From Massilia niastensis DSM 21313 (GTDB lineage: Bacteria > Pseudomonadota > Gammaproteobacteria > Burkholderiales > Burkholderiaceae_D): DNA of 64,000 nucleotides. Numbering within the stretch: position 1 is the stretch's first letter; the number at the start of each line of letters is the position of its first letter. The DNA lies in assembly GCF_000382345.1 (NCBI RefSeq), contig NZ_KB908087.1, positions 1-64,000 of the forward strand. The letters run 5' to 3'. Shown one piece after another: positions 43,580 through 53,294 of this stretch. Position numbers and translations under genes: made by a program. The notes under the pieces are model-generated. The model did not search any database. It was not told the DNA's origin and was given only the letters and a program-made list of their open reading frames with translations.

Positions 43580-46384
43580 TTACGCATGCGCTCCTTCCGC
43601 CCGTCTTGCTAACGCGGTCCGGATCAGCCACTTTTCCAACTCCACGACGAGACCGAGAAATAACCCGAATATCATGATCCTGCTCCAGGTTTCGAGGTCC
43701 AGGGCAGACGTGCCGAACAGCGTCTGCATGGTCGGCAGATAGGTGAAAAGCAGTTGCAATACCGCCAGCACCGCTATCGCCAGCAAAATATAGCGGTTGC
43801 CCACCAAGCCTTCGAAGCTGATCGATGATGCATTCACGTGACGGCAATTGAACAGATAGGCGATTTCTCCCATGACCAGGGCGTTGACGGCCGCCGTCCG
43901 CGCGACTGCCAATCCGGCGCCTCGCTCCATTTCCCAGAGGAAGTGGCCAAGGCTGCCAGCAACCAGCAAGGCCGAGACCAGCATGATGCGCCACACCAGG
44001 AAGCGGGACAGTAGCGGTTCGGCTGGATCGCGCGGCGGGCGGTGCATGGTGTCGGCCTCGGTGCGCTCGAACACGATGGCGAGCGAAAGCGTCACGGCCG
44101 TAATCATGTTCACCCACAGGATCTGGACCGGTGTGATCGGCAGGGTGATCCCAAGCAGCACGGCGATCAGCACCATGACTGCCTCTCCGCCATTGGTCGG
44201 CAGGATGAAGATGATGGACTTGCGGATGTTGTCGTAAGCGGTACGCCCCTCCTCCACCGCGGCGACGATGGAGGCGAAGTTGTCGTCCGCCAGGACGATC
44301 TCGGCCGCCTCCTTCGCGGCCTCGGTCCCCCTGCAGCCCATCGCCACGCCCACGTCCGCACACTTGAGCGCCGGGGCATCATTGACGCCGTCGCCCGTCA
44401 TGGCAACCACGTTGCCTTGTGCCTGGAGCGCCTTCACCAGGCGCAGCTTGTGTTCCGGACTGGCGCGGGCGAAGATATCGGTCTTCGCAACCACGTCCCG
44501 CAGCGCCTCGTCATCCAGGGTATCGATGCTGGCACCAGAAATGGCCCGGATAGCCGGACTGAGCCCGAGCTGGCGGCCGATAGCCGCCGCCGTGGACGCA
44601 TGGTCGCCCGTAATCATCTTGACCCGGATTCCCGCACCGAGGCAGGCCGCGATGGCATGCCTGGCCTCCTCCCTGGGCGGATCCGCGATCCCGACCACCG
44701 CCAGCAGCGTGAATCCGCCTGCTTCGATGTCCGCGAATGCGAGTTCGCGGACATGGTCGCGCCCGGAACGCACCGCCACCGCGAGCAGGCGGATGCCCGC
44801 CGCGGCTGCCAGCTCCATGCGCCTCATCCAGTCGTCGCGGTGCAAGGGCGCGTCGCCGCAACGCTGGCGCTGCGATGAACAGAGCTCGAACACCCGCTCC
44901 GGCGCTCCCTTCAGGAACACATGAGCGTGGCCATAATGGTCATGGTGCAAGGAGGCCATGAAGCGATGTTCGGACTCGAATGGAATCACATCGGTGCGCG
45001 GGTGGGCCGACTTTTCAAGGTCCTGCCCGATCCCGGCCTTCATGGCCAAGGTCACGAGCGCGCCCTCGGTCGGGTCGCCGGCAAGCTGCCATCGGCCATC
45101 GGCAAAGCGCAGGCTGGCGTCGTTGCACAGCACGCCGGCCCTGGCGAGCTCGCGCAACTCGGGATGCTCGTTGACATCCACCTCGCGGCCGTTCCTGCTG
45201 AAACCGCCATCGGGGGCATAACCTGCGCCGCTGACCTCATAGTCTTCGTCGGCGGTCAACACGTGTTGCACCGTCATTTCGTTCTTTGTCAGCGTGCCGG
45301 TCTTGTCCGAGCAGATGACGGTCACCGATCCGAGCACCTCCGCCGCGGGCAGGCGGCGAATGATCGCGTTGCGGCTTGCCATCCGCCGTACGCCGATCGC
45401 CAACGCGATGGTCATGACCGCGGGCAGGCCCTCGGGAATGGCGGCGACAGCGAGGCCCACGGCTGCCAGGAACATCTCATTGGGGGGATAGCCGCGCACG
45501 ACGGTGCCCCCGACGAACATCAGGCACGACACGACAATGATCGCGAACGTCAGCATGCGGCCGAAGTTGCCCAGTTTCCTGAGTAGCGGTGTGGAGAGGT
45601 CCTGGACCTGGGACAGCATGCTGCTGATCCGGCCGATCTCCGTGGCCGCTCCGGTTGCCACCACGACCCCCGATCCCTGGCCATAGGTGACCAGTGTTCC
45701 GGAATAGGCCATTGACGTACGATCCCCCAGTTCGCGCCCGGCCTCGACCGCTGCCACCTGTTTTTCGACCGGCACCGATTCGCCGGTCAGCACTGCCTCG
45801 CCAATGCGCAGGCTGCGGGCTTCGACGATGCGCAGGTCCGCCGGCACCTTGTCGCCGGAACAGATGAAGACGATATCGCCAGGCACCAGCCCGTCGGCGT
45901 CGATGGTCTTGCGCTGTCCGGCGCGCAGGACCTGCGCCTGGAGTGGCAGCATTGATCGTATCGCATCCAGCGCCTGCTCCGCCTTGCCTTCCTGGATGAA
46001 TCCGATCACGGCATTGATGAAGACGACGCCGAGGATGACGCTGGCGTCCAGTACGTGCCCAAGCGCCAATGTAATCGCGCCGGCAGCCAGCAGCACATAG
46101 ATCAGGATGTCATGAAACTGGCGCAGGAATCGGACCAGGACACCCTGGCGGGGCGGCGGCGCAAGGCGATTCGGCCCATGCTGCGCCAGCCTCTGCCCGG
46201 CCCGATCCTCCGTGATGCCATCGGCACCCGAGACCAGGCTCCGGAGCACTGCGTCCACGGGTAGTGCATGCCAGGCGGGCAGCTCTCCCGACAATGCGTC
46301 GGAGCCCGCCGACGAGCCGCCACGAGACGCCGACCCGCTTTCGCGCTCGCGCACCGGCGCGTCATCGGGCTTGTTGATCGTCAT
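43580..46384 (-). CDS. P2-type cation-transporting ATPase (SERCA/PMA-like)
   Basis: 934 residues from the ATG at 46384. N-terminal cation-ATPase domain ([10 protein letters not shown]...[19 protein letters not shown]), A-domain TGES (201-204), TM4 motif AAIPEGLP (314-321), phosphorylation site SDKTGTLT with D360, KGAPERV nucleotide loop and hinge [10 protein letters not shown]. About ten membrane helices. The IPEGL motif fits Ca2+ or other divalent-cation pumps rather than heavy-metal pumps; the ion is not certain. The mycobacterial DosR regulon includes a pump of this type (CtpF). No FNR-type box is seen in its 162-bp upstream gap. Confidence 0.9.
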   Translation of the reverse strand: MTINKPDDAPVRERESGSASRGGSSAGSDALSGELPAWHALPVDAVLRSLVSGADGITEDRAGQRLAQHGPNRLAPPPRQGVLVRFLRQFHDILIYVLLAAGAITLALGHVLDASVILGVVFINAVIGFIQEGKAEQALDAIRSMLPLQAQVLRAGQRKTIDADGLVPGDIVFICSGDKVPADLRIVEARSLRIGEAVLTGESVPVEKQVAAVEAGRELGDRTSMAYSGTLVTYGQGSGVVVATGAATEIGRISSMLSQVQDLSTPLLRKLGNFGRMLTFAIIVVSCLMFVGGTVVRGYPPNEMFLAAVGLAVAAIPEGLPAVMTIALAIGVRRMASRNAIIRRLPAAEVLGSVTVICSDKTGTLTKNEMTVQHVLTADEDYEVSGAGYAPDGGFSRNGREVDVNEHPELRELARAGVLCNDASLRFADGRWQLAGDPTEGALVTLAMKAGIGQDLEKSAHPRTDVIPFESEHRFMASLHHDHYGHAHVFLKGAPERVFELCSSQRQRCGDAPLHRDDWMRRMELAAAAGIRLLAVAVRSGRDHVRELAFADIEAGGFTLLAVVGIADPPREEARHAIAACLGAGIRVKMITGDHASTAAAIGRQLGLSPAIRAISGASIDTLDDEALRDVVAKTDIFARASPEHKLRLVKALQAQGNVVAMTGDGVNDAPALKCADVGVAMGCRGTEAAKEAAEIVLADDNFASIVAAVEEGRTAYDNIRKSIIFILPTNGGEAVMVLIAVLLGITLPITPVQILWVNMITAVTLSLAIVFERTEADTMHRPPRDPAEPLLSRFLVWRIMLVSALLVAGSLGHFLWEMERGAGLAVARTAAVNALVMGEIAYLFNCRHVNASSISFEGLVGNRYILLAIAVLAVLQLLFTYLPTMQTLFGTSALDLETWSRIMIFGLFLGLVVELEKWLIRTALARRAEGAHA

Positions 46385-46546
46385 GTCAATATCCTTCGCC
46401 GGAGAATGAACGGCAACACAAGTACGGAAACGAATGCATCGCACCCGACTGCCGGGTGGCGCGACGATTGCCCCCTAGGATGTGGACGAGGCAGGACAAG
46501 CGTCTGGCACCATTGCGTGGCGTCCTTGTCGGAACCTTGCTTCCGC

Positions 46547-49234
46547 TCAACCAGGCCAAGCGCCACCGAGGGTGCGCCGCATGACGACCATGCCATCCGC
46601 CTCAGGATGCACCTCGAAGCCCATGTCGCGGGCCAGCGCATGCATGCGGGCGTTCTCCCTCAGCGCCACGCCGTGGAGGACCGCCAGGCCGCGTTCGATG
46701 CAGTAATCGACCAGGCAGCCCATCAATAACCGGCCGAGTCCGCGGCCCTTGAGATCGGAACGCACGGCGACGGCAAATTCGCCGTCGATATTGTCGGGAT
46801 CGACCACAACGCGCGCCACCCCCAGGGTCTCGTCGCGTCCGTCCTGCCCGCGCCGGGTGGCGATGAACGCCATCTCGCGCGCGTAGTCGATCTGGGTAAA
46901 GCGGGCGAGCTGCTGCGGCGACAGGTCGTGCATCGAGGCGAACATCCGCATGTGGATGTCTTCGGCCGTGAGCGCATGGAAGAAGGCGACATGCGCCTCG
47001 GCATCCTCCGGACGGATCGGCCGCACCGTGACGGGGCCGACGCCGCTGTCGACCTGCCGTTCGAGATGCTCCGGATAGGGCAGGATCGCCAGGCGCGCCG
47101 TGCCGGCGCGTCCGGGCGCCACCGCTTCGAGGCGCATGCGGGCGTCCAGCGCGACCACGCCCTGCGCATCGGCGAGCAGGGGGTTGATGTCCAGCTCCGC
47201 CAGTTCAGGAATATCGGCAGCCATCTGCCCGACGCGGATCAGGACATCGCAGAGCGCGTCCATGTCGGCAGGCGGGCGATGCCGGTAACCTGCCAGCAGC
47301 CGGGCGACCCGGGTGCGGCTGACGAGCTCGGAGGCCAGGACCCGGTTCAGGGGCGGCAGCCCGACCGCCTGGTCGGCCGTGATCTCGACCGCGACCCCGC
47401 CCTGGCCGAACATCACCACGGGGCCGAAGACGGGATCGGTACTCACGCCGACGATCAGTTCAAGCGCACCCGGGCGGCGCGCCATCGCCTGCACGGCGAA
47501 CCCGGCGATCCTGGCCTGCGGGCGCAGTTCGCGCACCCGCGCCGTCATCGCCTCGAGCGCGGCGCCCAGTGCCGCTTCGTCGGCCAGGTCCAGGATGACA
47601 CCTCCGACATCGGACTTGTGGGAAATATCCGGCGACAGGATCTTGAGTGCGACCGGATAGCCGATGCGCTCCGCCGCAACCACCGCCTCCGCCCGGTCCC
47701 TCACCGCCTCCGTCGCAACCACCGGAATGCCATAGGCCGCCAGCAGCGTCTTGCTGTCCGCCGCGCCGACCGCTCCCGCGCCGGCGCCGAGCAGCGCATC
47801 CACGCAGCGCCGCGCCAGCACGCGATCCGGGACCGGCAGCTCGCAGGGACGCGGAACCTGCATCAGGAGTTCCTGGTTACGGCGATATGCCACCAACTGC
47901 TGGAAACCCTTGACCGCCTCTTCCGGCGTATCGAAGACCGGTATCCCTGCTTCCATGCAAAGGCGGCGTGCATCCGCGACACTCGCACCGCCCAGCCAGC
48001 AGCTCAATACCGGCTTGGCGCCGCTTGCCATCAGCGGCACCAGCAAGCGGGCAATCTCCATGCTCGGCACGATCGCCGTCGGCGCGTGGATCAGCAGCAC
48101 CGCATCGGACTCCGGTCCGTCCAGCAAGGCCTGCAGGGCATAGCGATAGCGTTCGGCGGGAGCGTCGCCGATGATGTCCACCGGATTGGCGCATGACCAG
48201 GTGGGCGGCAATTCCTGTCCCAGGCGGTGCATGGTGGACGGCTCGAGCACGGCCAGCTGGCCGCCGCCATCGCCCAGGGCGTCGGTGGCCATCACGCCGG
48301 GCCCGCCGCCATTGGTCAGGATCGCCAGCCGGTCGCCGCGCGGCGGTCTTGCATGGGCAAGCATCGCAACCGCATCGAACAGCTCCGCCGTCGAATAGAC
48401 GCGCAGCATGCCCGCGCGCCGCAGCGCCGCGTCATACACCAGGTCGGAGCCGGCCAGCGCGCCGGTGTGGCTGAAGGCGGCGCGCGCGGCCTCGGTGCCG
48501 CGGCCCGCCTTGACGATCAGGGTCGGCTTGCCACGCGCCGCGCCGCGCGCAGCACTCATGAACTTCCGCGCCTGGCGCACGCTCTCGGCGTACAGCAGGA
48601 TGGCGTCGGTTCCCGGATCGGCGGCCAGATAGTCCAGCAGGTCGCCGAAATCGACGTCGCTGCCGTCACCCAGCGAAACAAAGCAGGAGAAGCCGATCCG
48701 GCGTACGCCTGCCCAGTCCAGCACGGCAGTCACCAGCGCGCCGGACTGGGCCACGAAAGCCAGTCGCCCGGGCAGCGCCGCCAATGGGGCAAAACTGGCA
48801 TTCAGGCCGGCGCCGGGGACCAGGATGCCGACACAGTTTGGCCCGAGGATGCGCAGCAGGTATGGCTGGGCCGCATCGAGCATGGCTTGCCGCAGGCTGC
48901 GCCCATCGGCGCCGGTGGCGCCCAGGCCGGCGCTGAGCACCACCGCCGCGCGGCAGCCGGCCGCGCCCAACTGCGCGATCAGCTGCGGCACCGTGGCTGC
49001 GGGGGTGCAAATGACGGCCAGCTCGGGAACCGCGGGCAAGCTGGCGATGTCGGGGTAGGCTGGCTCTCCGCCAAGCTCCCGGTGCTTGGGATTGACCGGC
49101 CAGAGCGGACCGGCAAAGCCCCCGCTCCCCAGGTTCTGCCAGACCGTGGCGCCGACACTCCCGGGGCGGTTCGATGCACCGATCACGGCAACCGAGCGCG
49201 GCTTGAAGAAATAGTCCAGGTTGCGAATGCTCAT
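46547..49234 (-). CDS. ADP-forming acyl-CoA synthetase fused to a GNAT acetyltransferase (Pat/YfiQ-like)
   Basis: 895 residues from the ATG at 49234. Domains: CoA-binding (SVAVIGASNRPGSVG, 14-130), succinyl-CoA-ligase-like (AFVAQSGALVTAVLDWA; SHTGALAG with H256), ATP-grasp (about 480-700, ALKILSPDISHKSDVGG) and GNAT (about 735-895, DLKGRGLGRLLM as acetyl-CoA loop). Pat proteins acetylate and switch off metabolic enzymes such as acetyl-CoA synthetase; from memory, Salmonella Pat lacks the phosphorylatable His that seems to be kept here, so the synthetase half may be active. A consensus FNR box lies 56 nt upstream. Confidence 0.87.
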   Translation of the reverse strand: MSIRNLDYFFKPRSVAVIGASNRPGSVGATVWQNLGSGGFAGPLWPVNPKHRELGGEPAYPDIASLPAVPELAVICTPAATVPQLIAQLGAAGCRAAVVLSAGLGATGADGRSLRQAMLDAAQPYLLRILGPNCVGILVPGAGLNASFAPLAALPGRLAFVAQSGALVTAVLDWAGVRRIGFSCFVSLGDGSDVDFGDLLDYLAADPGTDAILLYAESVRQARKFMSAARGAARGKPTLIVKAGRGTEAARAAFSHTGALAGSDLVYDAALRRAGMLRVYSTAELFDAVAMLAHARPPRGDRLAILTNGGGPGVMATDALGDGGGQLAVLEPSTMHRLGQELPPTWSCANPVDIIGDAPAERYRYALQALLDGPESDAVLLIHAPTAIVPSMEIARLLVPLMASGAKPVLSCWLGGASVADARRLCMEAGIPVFDTPEEAVKGFQQLVAYRRNQELLMQVPRPCELPVPDRVLARRCVDALLGAGAGAVGAADSKTLLAAYGIPVVATEAVRDRAEAVVAAERIGYPVALKILSPDISHKSDVGGVILDLADEAALGAALEAMTARVRELRPQARIAGFAVQAMARRPGALELIVGVSTDPVFGPVVMFGQGGVAVEITADQAVGLPPLNRVLASELVSRTRVARLLAGYRHRPPADMDALCDVLIRVGQMAADIPELAELDINPLLADAQGVVALDARMRLEAVAPGRAGTARLAILPYPEHLERQVDSGVGPVTVRPIRPEDAEAHVAFFHALTAEDIHMRMFASMHDLSPQQLARFTQIDYAREMAFIATRRGQDGRDETLGVARVVVDPDNIDGEFAVAVRSDLKGRGLGRLLMGCLVDYCIERGLAVLHGVALRENARMHALARDMGFEVHPEADGMVVMRRTLGGAWPG

Positions 49235-49262
49235 TGTCTTCCCATAGTCATCGGAAACCGCC

Positions 49263-49304
49263 AGCCTATCGAAGTGTAATGGCAATATCTTTGATCAGCA
49301 TCAA
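49263..49304 (-). promoter_or_regulatory. FNR/ANR-type class II promoter for the acyl-CoA synthetase/GNAT gene
   Basis: TTGATCAGCATCAA (49291-49304) is a consensus FNR box. On the minus strand TAGGCT (49263-49268) follows after exactly 22 nt, and the start codon lies 28 nt further on, a short leader for an FNR-activated gene. Confidence 0.7.
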
Positions 49305-49368
49305 AACCTAATTTTAATTTCCTGCTAGTGATGCTCGTACAGGGGATACGGCTGGCATGAGGCCGCGC

Positions 49369-49382
49369 TTGATATGTATCAA
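49369..49382 (+). promoter_or_regulatory. FNR/ANR-type box ahead of a decayed USP gene
   Basis: TTGATATGTATCAA matches the FNR consensus in both half-sites. Downstream on the plus strand is the USP remnant. The hexamer at the class II position (GAGAAC) is poor, so the promoter may have decayed with its gene; on the minus strand no good -10 is seen either. Confidence 0.5.
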
Positions 49383-49402
49383 ACACATCACAAGGCAGGG
49401 CG

Positions 49403-49706
49403 TGGAGAACTGGAAGTCGCTACCAGTGGCGACATTCCGCAACCCACATGTGGCCAGCACAGCCGGCACGGACGACCAGGCCGACCTCGTCGCATTCCTG
49501 GAACGCCATGCCATCCATTCCGTCATCCGGTCGATCGAGCATGGCATCGATTGCGGCAACGCCCTCCTCGCGCCGGCGCAGGAAGAGGACGACGACCCGA
49601 TCGTCATGGGAAGCCACGGGCGCTCGCAACTGCGGGAATCCCTCCTCGGAGGCGTCACCAGAACCATTCGTGGCAGGCCGCCATGCCGGTGCTGATGGCG
49701 CATTGA
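49403..49706 (+). pseudogene. Decayed tandem-type universal stress protein
   Basis: Only the C-terminal half of a tandem USP can be recognised. The frame reads DLVAFLERHAIHSVIRSIEHG...CGNALLAPAQEEDDDPIVMGSHGRSQLRESLLGGVTRTI, which lines up with the second domain of the protein at 50657 (DLALYLARHGVRV...GNALMALARDSG...YGHSRYRELALGGVTREL). The expected ending MPVLMAH-stop is found one frame over at 49686-49706, so a frameshift lies near 49672-49685. The first domain is absent. Start position is approximate. Confidence 0.65.
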
Positions 49707-49794
49707 TCATGCGCAGGTGCAGCGTCCGTCACTGCCTACCCTCGGCAAGCGGGACGGCGGTGACAGGCGCGCTGCGGCCAGCGCAAGGCGCCGG

Positions 49795-50280
49795 TCAGGC
49801 CGGCGCGTCCTCGCTGAATTCGGGTGGCGGAGGCTCCCTGGGGTCGCGCAATACCAGTACCGGAATCGACGAGAATGCGAGTACATGCTGGGCCACGCTG
49901 CCGGCGAAGCGCTTGCCGCCATCGCTCGGGCCGTGCGCGCCCATGACGATCAGGTCACACCCATTTTCTTCCGCCACGCGCACGATCTCGGGACCGGGCG
50001 ACGATGAAAGAGCGGTCAGCGTCTGGCACGACACACCGGCGTCATGGGCAATGCGCGCAACGGTGTCGACGTGCTTGTGCGCCGCTTCCTGGGCCCGGCG
50101 CAGTTCGTCTTCCAGGTCGGCCGCTGCGACCACGCCGGAAGGAATGGAGAAATGAGGTTGTGCTACCGAAAAAGCGATAATGCGGTGACCGCCGGTTCGG
50201 GCCAGGACCACCGCCATCTGCGCCGCGCGGACCGCAAGATCCGAGCCATCCGTTGCCACACATATTCTCTCGATGAACAT
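49795..50280 (-). CDS. Universal stress protein, single domain
   Basis: 161 residues. CVATDGSDLA and the C-terminal loop MGAHGPSDGGKRFAGSVAQHVLAFSSIPVLVL form the ATP site; the loop is a little shorter in Gly spacing than canonical. A charged, proline-rich tail (RDPREPPPPEFSEDAPA) is added. An FNR-type promoter lies upstream at 50317-50357. Confidence 0.9.
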   Translation of the reverse strand: MFIERICVATDGSDLAVRAAQMAVVLARTGGHRIIAFSVAQPHFSIPSGVVAAADLEDELRRAQEAAHKHVDTVARIAHDAGVSCQTLTALSSSPGPEIVRVAEENGCDLIVMGAHGPSDGGKRFAGSVAQHVLAFSSIPVLVLRDPREPPPPEFSEDAPA

Positions 50281-50656
50281 GGTCTTGTCGCCTGCGTTTC
50301 GACCGCCCGGCGCCTTATTCTATGACTGACCGGATCGCGGTGTTTGATCGCGATCAAGCCAGCACTCCATCGGTGATCGCCTGAATACAGTATGGCAGGC
50401 GCGATACTACCGCCCCGGCCTGCACGCAGGCTCGCGGCCCTGTTCCGGGCGTGACACTGCAAAATACAGTTGGCATCCGCCGTTCCAGCGCCTACAGTGA
50501 AGCGACGCCAGTTCTCTGCCGGGGCATCGTCACGATAGCCGTCATGCAGGTTCCTGGGCAGTACGGCGATGCGCATCGCAGGCTGCGCTACCCGCTCACG
50601 GATTGGCTGCCGCGCAATCTTTTCGTCGCGCCGCCTTATCGATGAAAGGAACCGGG
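50281..50656. other. Intergenic region between divergent USP genes
   Basis: 376 bp without a supported gene. The minus-strand side holds the FNR-type promoter at 50317-50357. In the 300 bp before the tandem USP gene at 50657 I see no second box and no clear -35/-10 pair, although the box at 50344 could act at a distance. Confidence 0.5.
50317..50357 (-). promoter_or_regulatory. FNR/ANR-type class II promoter for a USP gene
   Basis: TTGATCGCGATCAA (50344-50357) is a perfect palindrome of the FNR consensus. On the minus strand TAGAAT (50317-50322), a 5/6 match to TATAAT, follows after 21 nt, and the USP start at 50280 is 36 nt beyond it. This is the best-formed of the six sites. Confidence 0.75.
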
Positions 50657-51496
50657 ATGTACAAGACGATCGTAGTCCATATCGACGGCAGCCGCCAGCA
50701 GGAAAGCAGGCTGCGCGCCGCCGCCCTTCTGGCCGGGGCCCATGGCGCCCATCTTGTCGGTGCGGCCGCCACAGGTGTCTCCTGGCTCGATCTTGCGCTC
50801 CTGTCCGGCGCCGCTTCGGCGCCGGTCCCCGTCGCGGACTTCGACGAGTTGCGCGAAACCGCCACGGCGCGCCTGCGCCAATTCGAGGAGCAGGCCGCGC
50901 GCCTCGGCGTCGGCTCCGTGGAGTCGCGCCTGATCGAAGATGCGGCCGGCTCCGGCCTGTTGCTGGAGTCGCGCTACGCCGATCTCATGGTCCTGAGCCA
51001 GGATCCCCGCCCGGCTCCCGGGCTCCCGCTGCGCGCGCGCGGGATGCCCGAGCACCTCGCCATCCGCGGTACACGTCCGGTGCTGGTCGTACCGGAGGAT
51101 TACCGGGTCCAGGTGCTGCCGGGCATCGTGGTGGCGGGCTGGGACGGCAGCCTGCAGGCGCTGCGCGCCATCACCGCCGCTTTGCCGCTGCTCGCGGCGG
51201 CGGACAGCGTGAAACTGGTCCTGGTCAACCCGGATGCACGGTCCGCACTGCATGGGGAACAGCCGGGCGCCGACCTGGCCCTGTATCTGGCGCGCCACGG
51301 CGTGCGCGTCGAGGTCGTGCTGGAGCGGACCGGCTCGACGGTTGGCAATGCGCTGATGGCCCTGGCGCGGGACAGCGGCGCTGCACTGATGGTCGCCGGC
51401 GTATACGGCCACAGCCGCTATCGCGAACTGGCGCTGGGCGGGGTCACGCGCGAGCTGCTGGAACGGGCGCCGGTGCCGCTCCTGATCGCCCATTAG
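50657..51496 (+). CDS. Tandem-domain universal stress protein
   Basis: 279 residues in two USP domains. Domain 1 (VVHIDGSRQQES, RPVLVVPEDYR) lacks a clear glycine ATP loop; domain 2 (VVAGWDGSLQALRAI, AGVYGHSRYRELALGGVTRELLERAPVPLLIAH) keeps a variant loop. This two-domain layout is common in anaerobically induced USPs. First of three paralogues in the same direction, which probably arose by tandem duplication. Confidence 0.88.
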   Translation: MYKTIVVHIDGSRQQESRLRAAALLAGAHGAHLVGAAATGVSWLDLALLSGAASAPVPVADFDELRETATARLRQFEEQAARLGVGSVESRLIEDAAGSGLLLESRYADLMVLSQDPRPAPGLPLRARGMPEHLAIRGTRPVLVVPEDYRVQVLPGIVVAGWDGSLQALRAITAALPLLAAADSVKLVLVNPDARSALHGEQPGADLALYLARHGVRVEVVLERTGSTVGNALMALARDSGAALMVAGVYGHSRYRELALGGVTRELLERAPVPLLIAH

Positions 51497-51570
51497 GACT
51501 TCGTGGTGGCGCCGGGAACGCGGATCCGCTATGCTGATCAGGTCTATTCCAGGTGCGACCGGATTCATTC

Positions 51571-52401
51571 ATGAATTACAGGACCATCCTCGTGCATGCA
51601 GACTTGAGCCGGGCCGCGCCCGACCGCATCCGCCTGGCGGCGCGGCTGGCGTGTACCGCCGGCGCCCACCTGGTCGGCAGCGCGCTGACCGGCATCTCGC
51701 GCTTCGCGCCGCTGGAAGCTCCCGCCGGCCCGGCGCTCGTTCGTCACTGCGCGCATCGGCGTCGCCATGCTGCGCAGGCCCTCGAACGCTTCGACCTGAT
51801 CGCCGTGCAGGAAGGAGTCGCTTCCAGGGAAGCCCGCCTCGTCGACGACGACGTCGACGGCGGCATGGCGGTTCAGGCGCGTTATTGCGACCTGGTCGTG
51901 GTGGGCCAGGTTGACCACAGCGTGGTCGAGCCGGAACTCCCCGGCGATCTGCCGGAATACCTGCTGCTCACCTGCGGCCGTCCTGTTCTCGTCGTTCCCT
52001 TCACCGGTTGCATTCCGGAACTGCGCGGCGACGCGCTGGTGGCCTGGGACGGGAGCAACGAAGCAACGCGAGCGGTTGTCGCCGCCCTGCCGCTGCTGCG
52101 CGCGGCCAGGTGCGCGATCATTGCCGGGTTCGGAGGCGAGCTGGCGCACTCCGACAGCGGCGTCCAAGACTGCGGGCGGCTCGCCACCTACCTGGGGCGG
52201 CATGGCGTTGCAAGCCGGTCCGTTCAGCGCGCCGCGGGAGACGATATCGGCGAGGCGCTTCTCGGCACGGCAGCGGATCTGGGATGCAGCCTGCTGGTAA
52301 TGGGCGGCTATGGCCATACGCGTTTTCGCGAACTGCTGATGAAAGGAGTGACCCGGACCATCCTTCGCGCGATGACGCTGCCCGTGCTGCTCGTCCACTG
52401 A
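51571..52401 (+). CDS. Tandem-domain universal stress protein
   Basis: 276 residues from the ATG at 51571. Domain 1 opens ILVHADLSRAAPDR, with the usual DGS changed to DLS; domain 2 opens ALVAWDGSNEATRAV and ends MGGYGHTRFRELLMKGVTRTILRAMTLPVLLVH. Same architecture as its neighbours at 50657 and 52457. 74 bp after the previous gene, so possibly one transcript. Confidence 0.88.
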   Translation: MNYRTILVHADLSRAAPDRIRLAARLACTAGAHLVGSALTGISRFAPLEAPAGPALVRHCAHRRRHAAQALERFDLIAVQEGVASREARLVDDDVDGGMAVQARYCDLVVVGQVDHSVVEPELPGDLPEYLLLTCGRPVLVVPFTGCIPELRGDALVAWDGSNEATRAVVAALPLLRAARCAIIAGFGGELAHSDSGVQDCGRLATYLGRHGVASRSVQRAAGDDIGEALLGTAADLGCSLLVMGGYGHTRFRELLMKGVTRTILRAMTLPVLLVH

Positions 52402-52456
52402 GTTCACTTCCGCAGCCAGCCGCCTTTCACTGATTCTTCCACTCTTCCCAACCATT

Positions 52457-53290
52457 ATGTTCAAGACCATCCTCGTCCATGTCGACCGCTCGTCCCATGC
52501 GGGCGGGCGCATGCGCTACGCCGCGGCCCTGGCGCATGCGCACGGCAGCCACCTGATCGGAGCGGCAATGCTCGGAGTAGCCCGGGACATCCTCGCACTC
52601 GACGACCTGGCGGCGCCACGCGCCGAGCGCGCCGCCTGGCTGGCACAGCGCACCGACGACGCCAGACTCGAACTCTCGAGATTCAATGAAATTGCGGCCA
52701 AGAATCACGTTTCGCATGAAGCCCGGCTCGTCCATGACCGCGCGGACAATGGCCTGGCCCTGCTGGCCCGCTTCGCCGACCTGGTCGTGATCAGCCAGGA
52801 CGACCCGACCGAATCGCCCGAATACATGGCTACCCACCTTCCCGAATACGTGGTCCTGAACTGCGCGCGGCCGGTCCTGGTGGTGCCGCGCACAAACCCG
52901 TCGCCTGCGCGCAGCGACAAGGTATTGCTGGCCTGGGACGGCAGCAAGGAAGCCTCGTGCGCCATGAGCGCCGCCTTGCCCATGCTGTCGCGTGCCGGCG
53001 CCGTGACCGTGGTCGTGCTGACAGGAGCGCAACTCGACGCAGCCGGGTTCCAGGCACAGCAGCCGGAACTGCTGGGCTTCCTCAGCCGCCACGGCGTGGG
53101 CGCCAGCGTCCTGGTACGCGATCCGAAGCAGGACAGCGGACACGAACTGCTGGCCCTGGCCGACGAACTGGACTGCGGCGTGCTGGTCATGGGCTGCTAT
53201 GGTCACGGTCGATTCCAGGAACTATGCCTGGGAGGCGCGAGCCGGACCGTGCTGGCCGACGCCCACATTCCGCTACTGCTTGCACACTAG
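52457..53290 (+). CDS. Tandem-domain universal stress protein
   Basis: 277 residues. Domain 1 opens ILVHVDRSSHAGGRM (DRS in place of DGS); domain 2 opens VLLAWDGSKEASCAM and ends MGCYGHGRFQELCLGGASRTVLADAHIPLLLAH. Last of the three tandem USPs. Convergent with the histidine kinase gene with a 4-bp gap and no visible hairpin. Confidence 0.88.
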   Translation: MFKTILVHVDRSSHAGGRMRYAAALAHAHGSHLIGAAMLGVARDILALDDLAAPRAERAAWLAQRTDDARLELSRFNEIAAKNHVSHEARLVHDRADNGLALLARFADLVVISQDDPTESPEYMATHLPEYVVLNCARPVLVVPRTNPSPARSDKVLLAWDGSKEASCAMSAALPMLSRAGAVTVVVLTGAQLDAAGFQAQQPELLGFLSRHGVGASVLVRDPKQDSGHELLALADELDCGVLVMGCYGHGRFQELCLGGASRTVLADAHIPLLLAH

Positions 53291-53294
53291 TGGG

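Noticed and set aside
50344..50657. The FNR-type box at 50344 as promoter of the tandem USP gene at 50657
   Set aside because: The gap is about 300 bp and no -10 is found at the right spacing on the plus strand; it fits the minus-strand USP far better, though action at a distance is not excluded.
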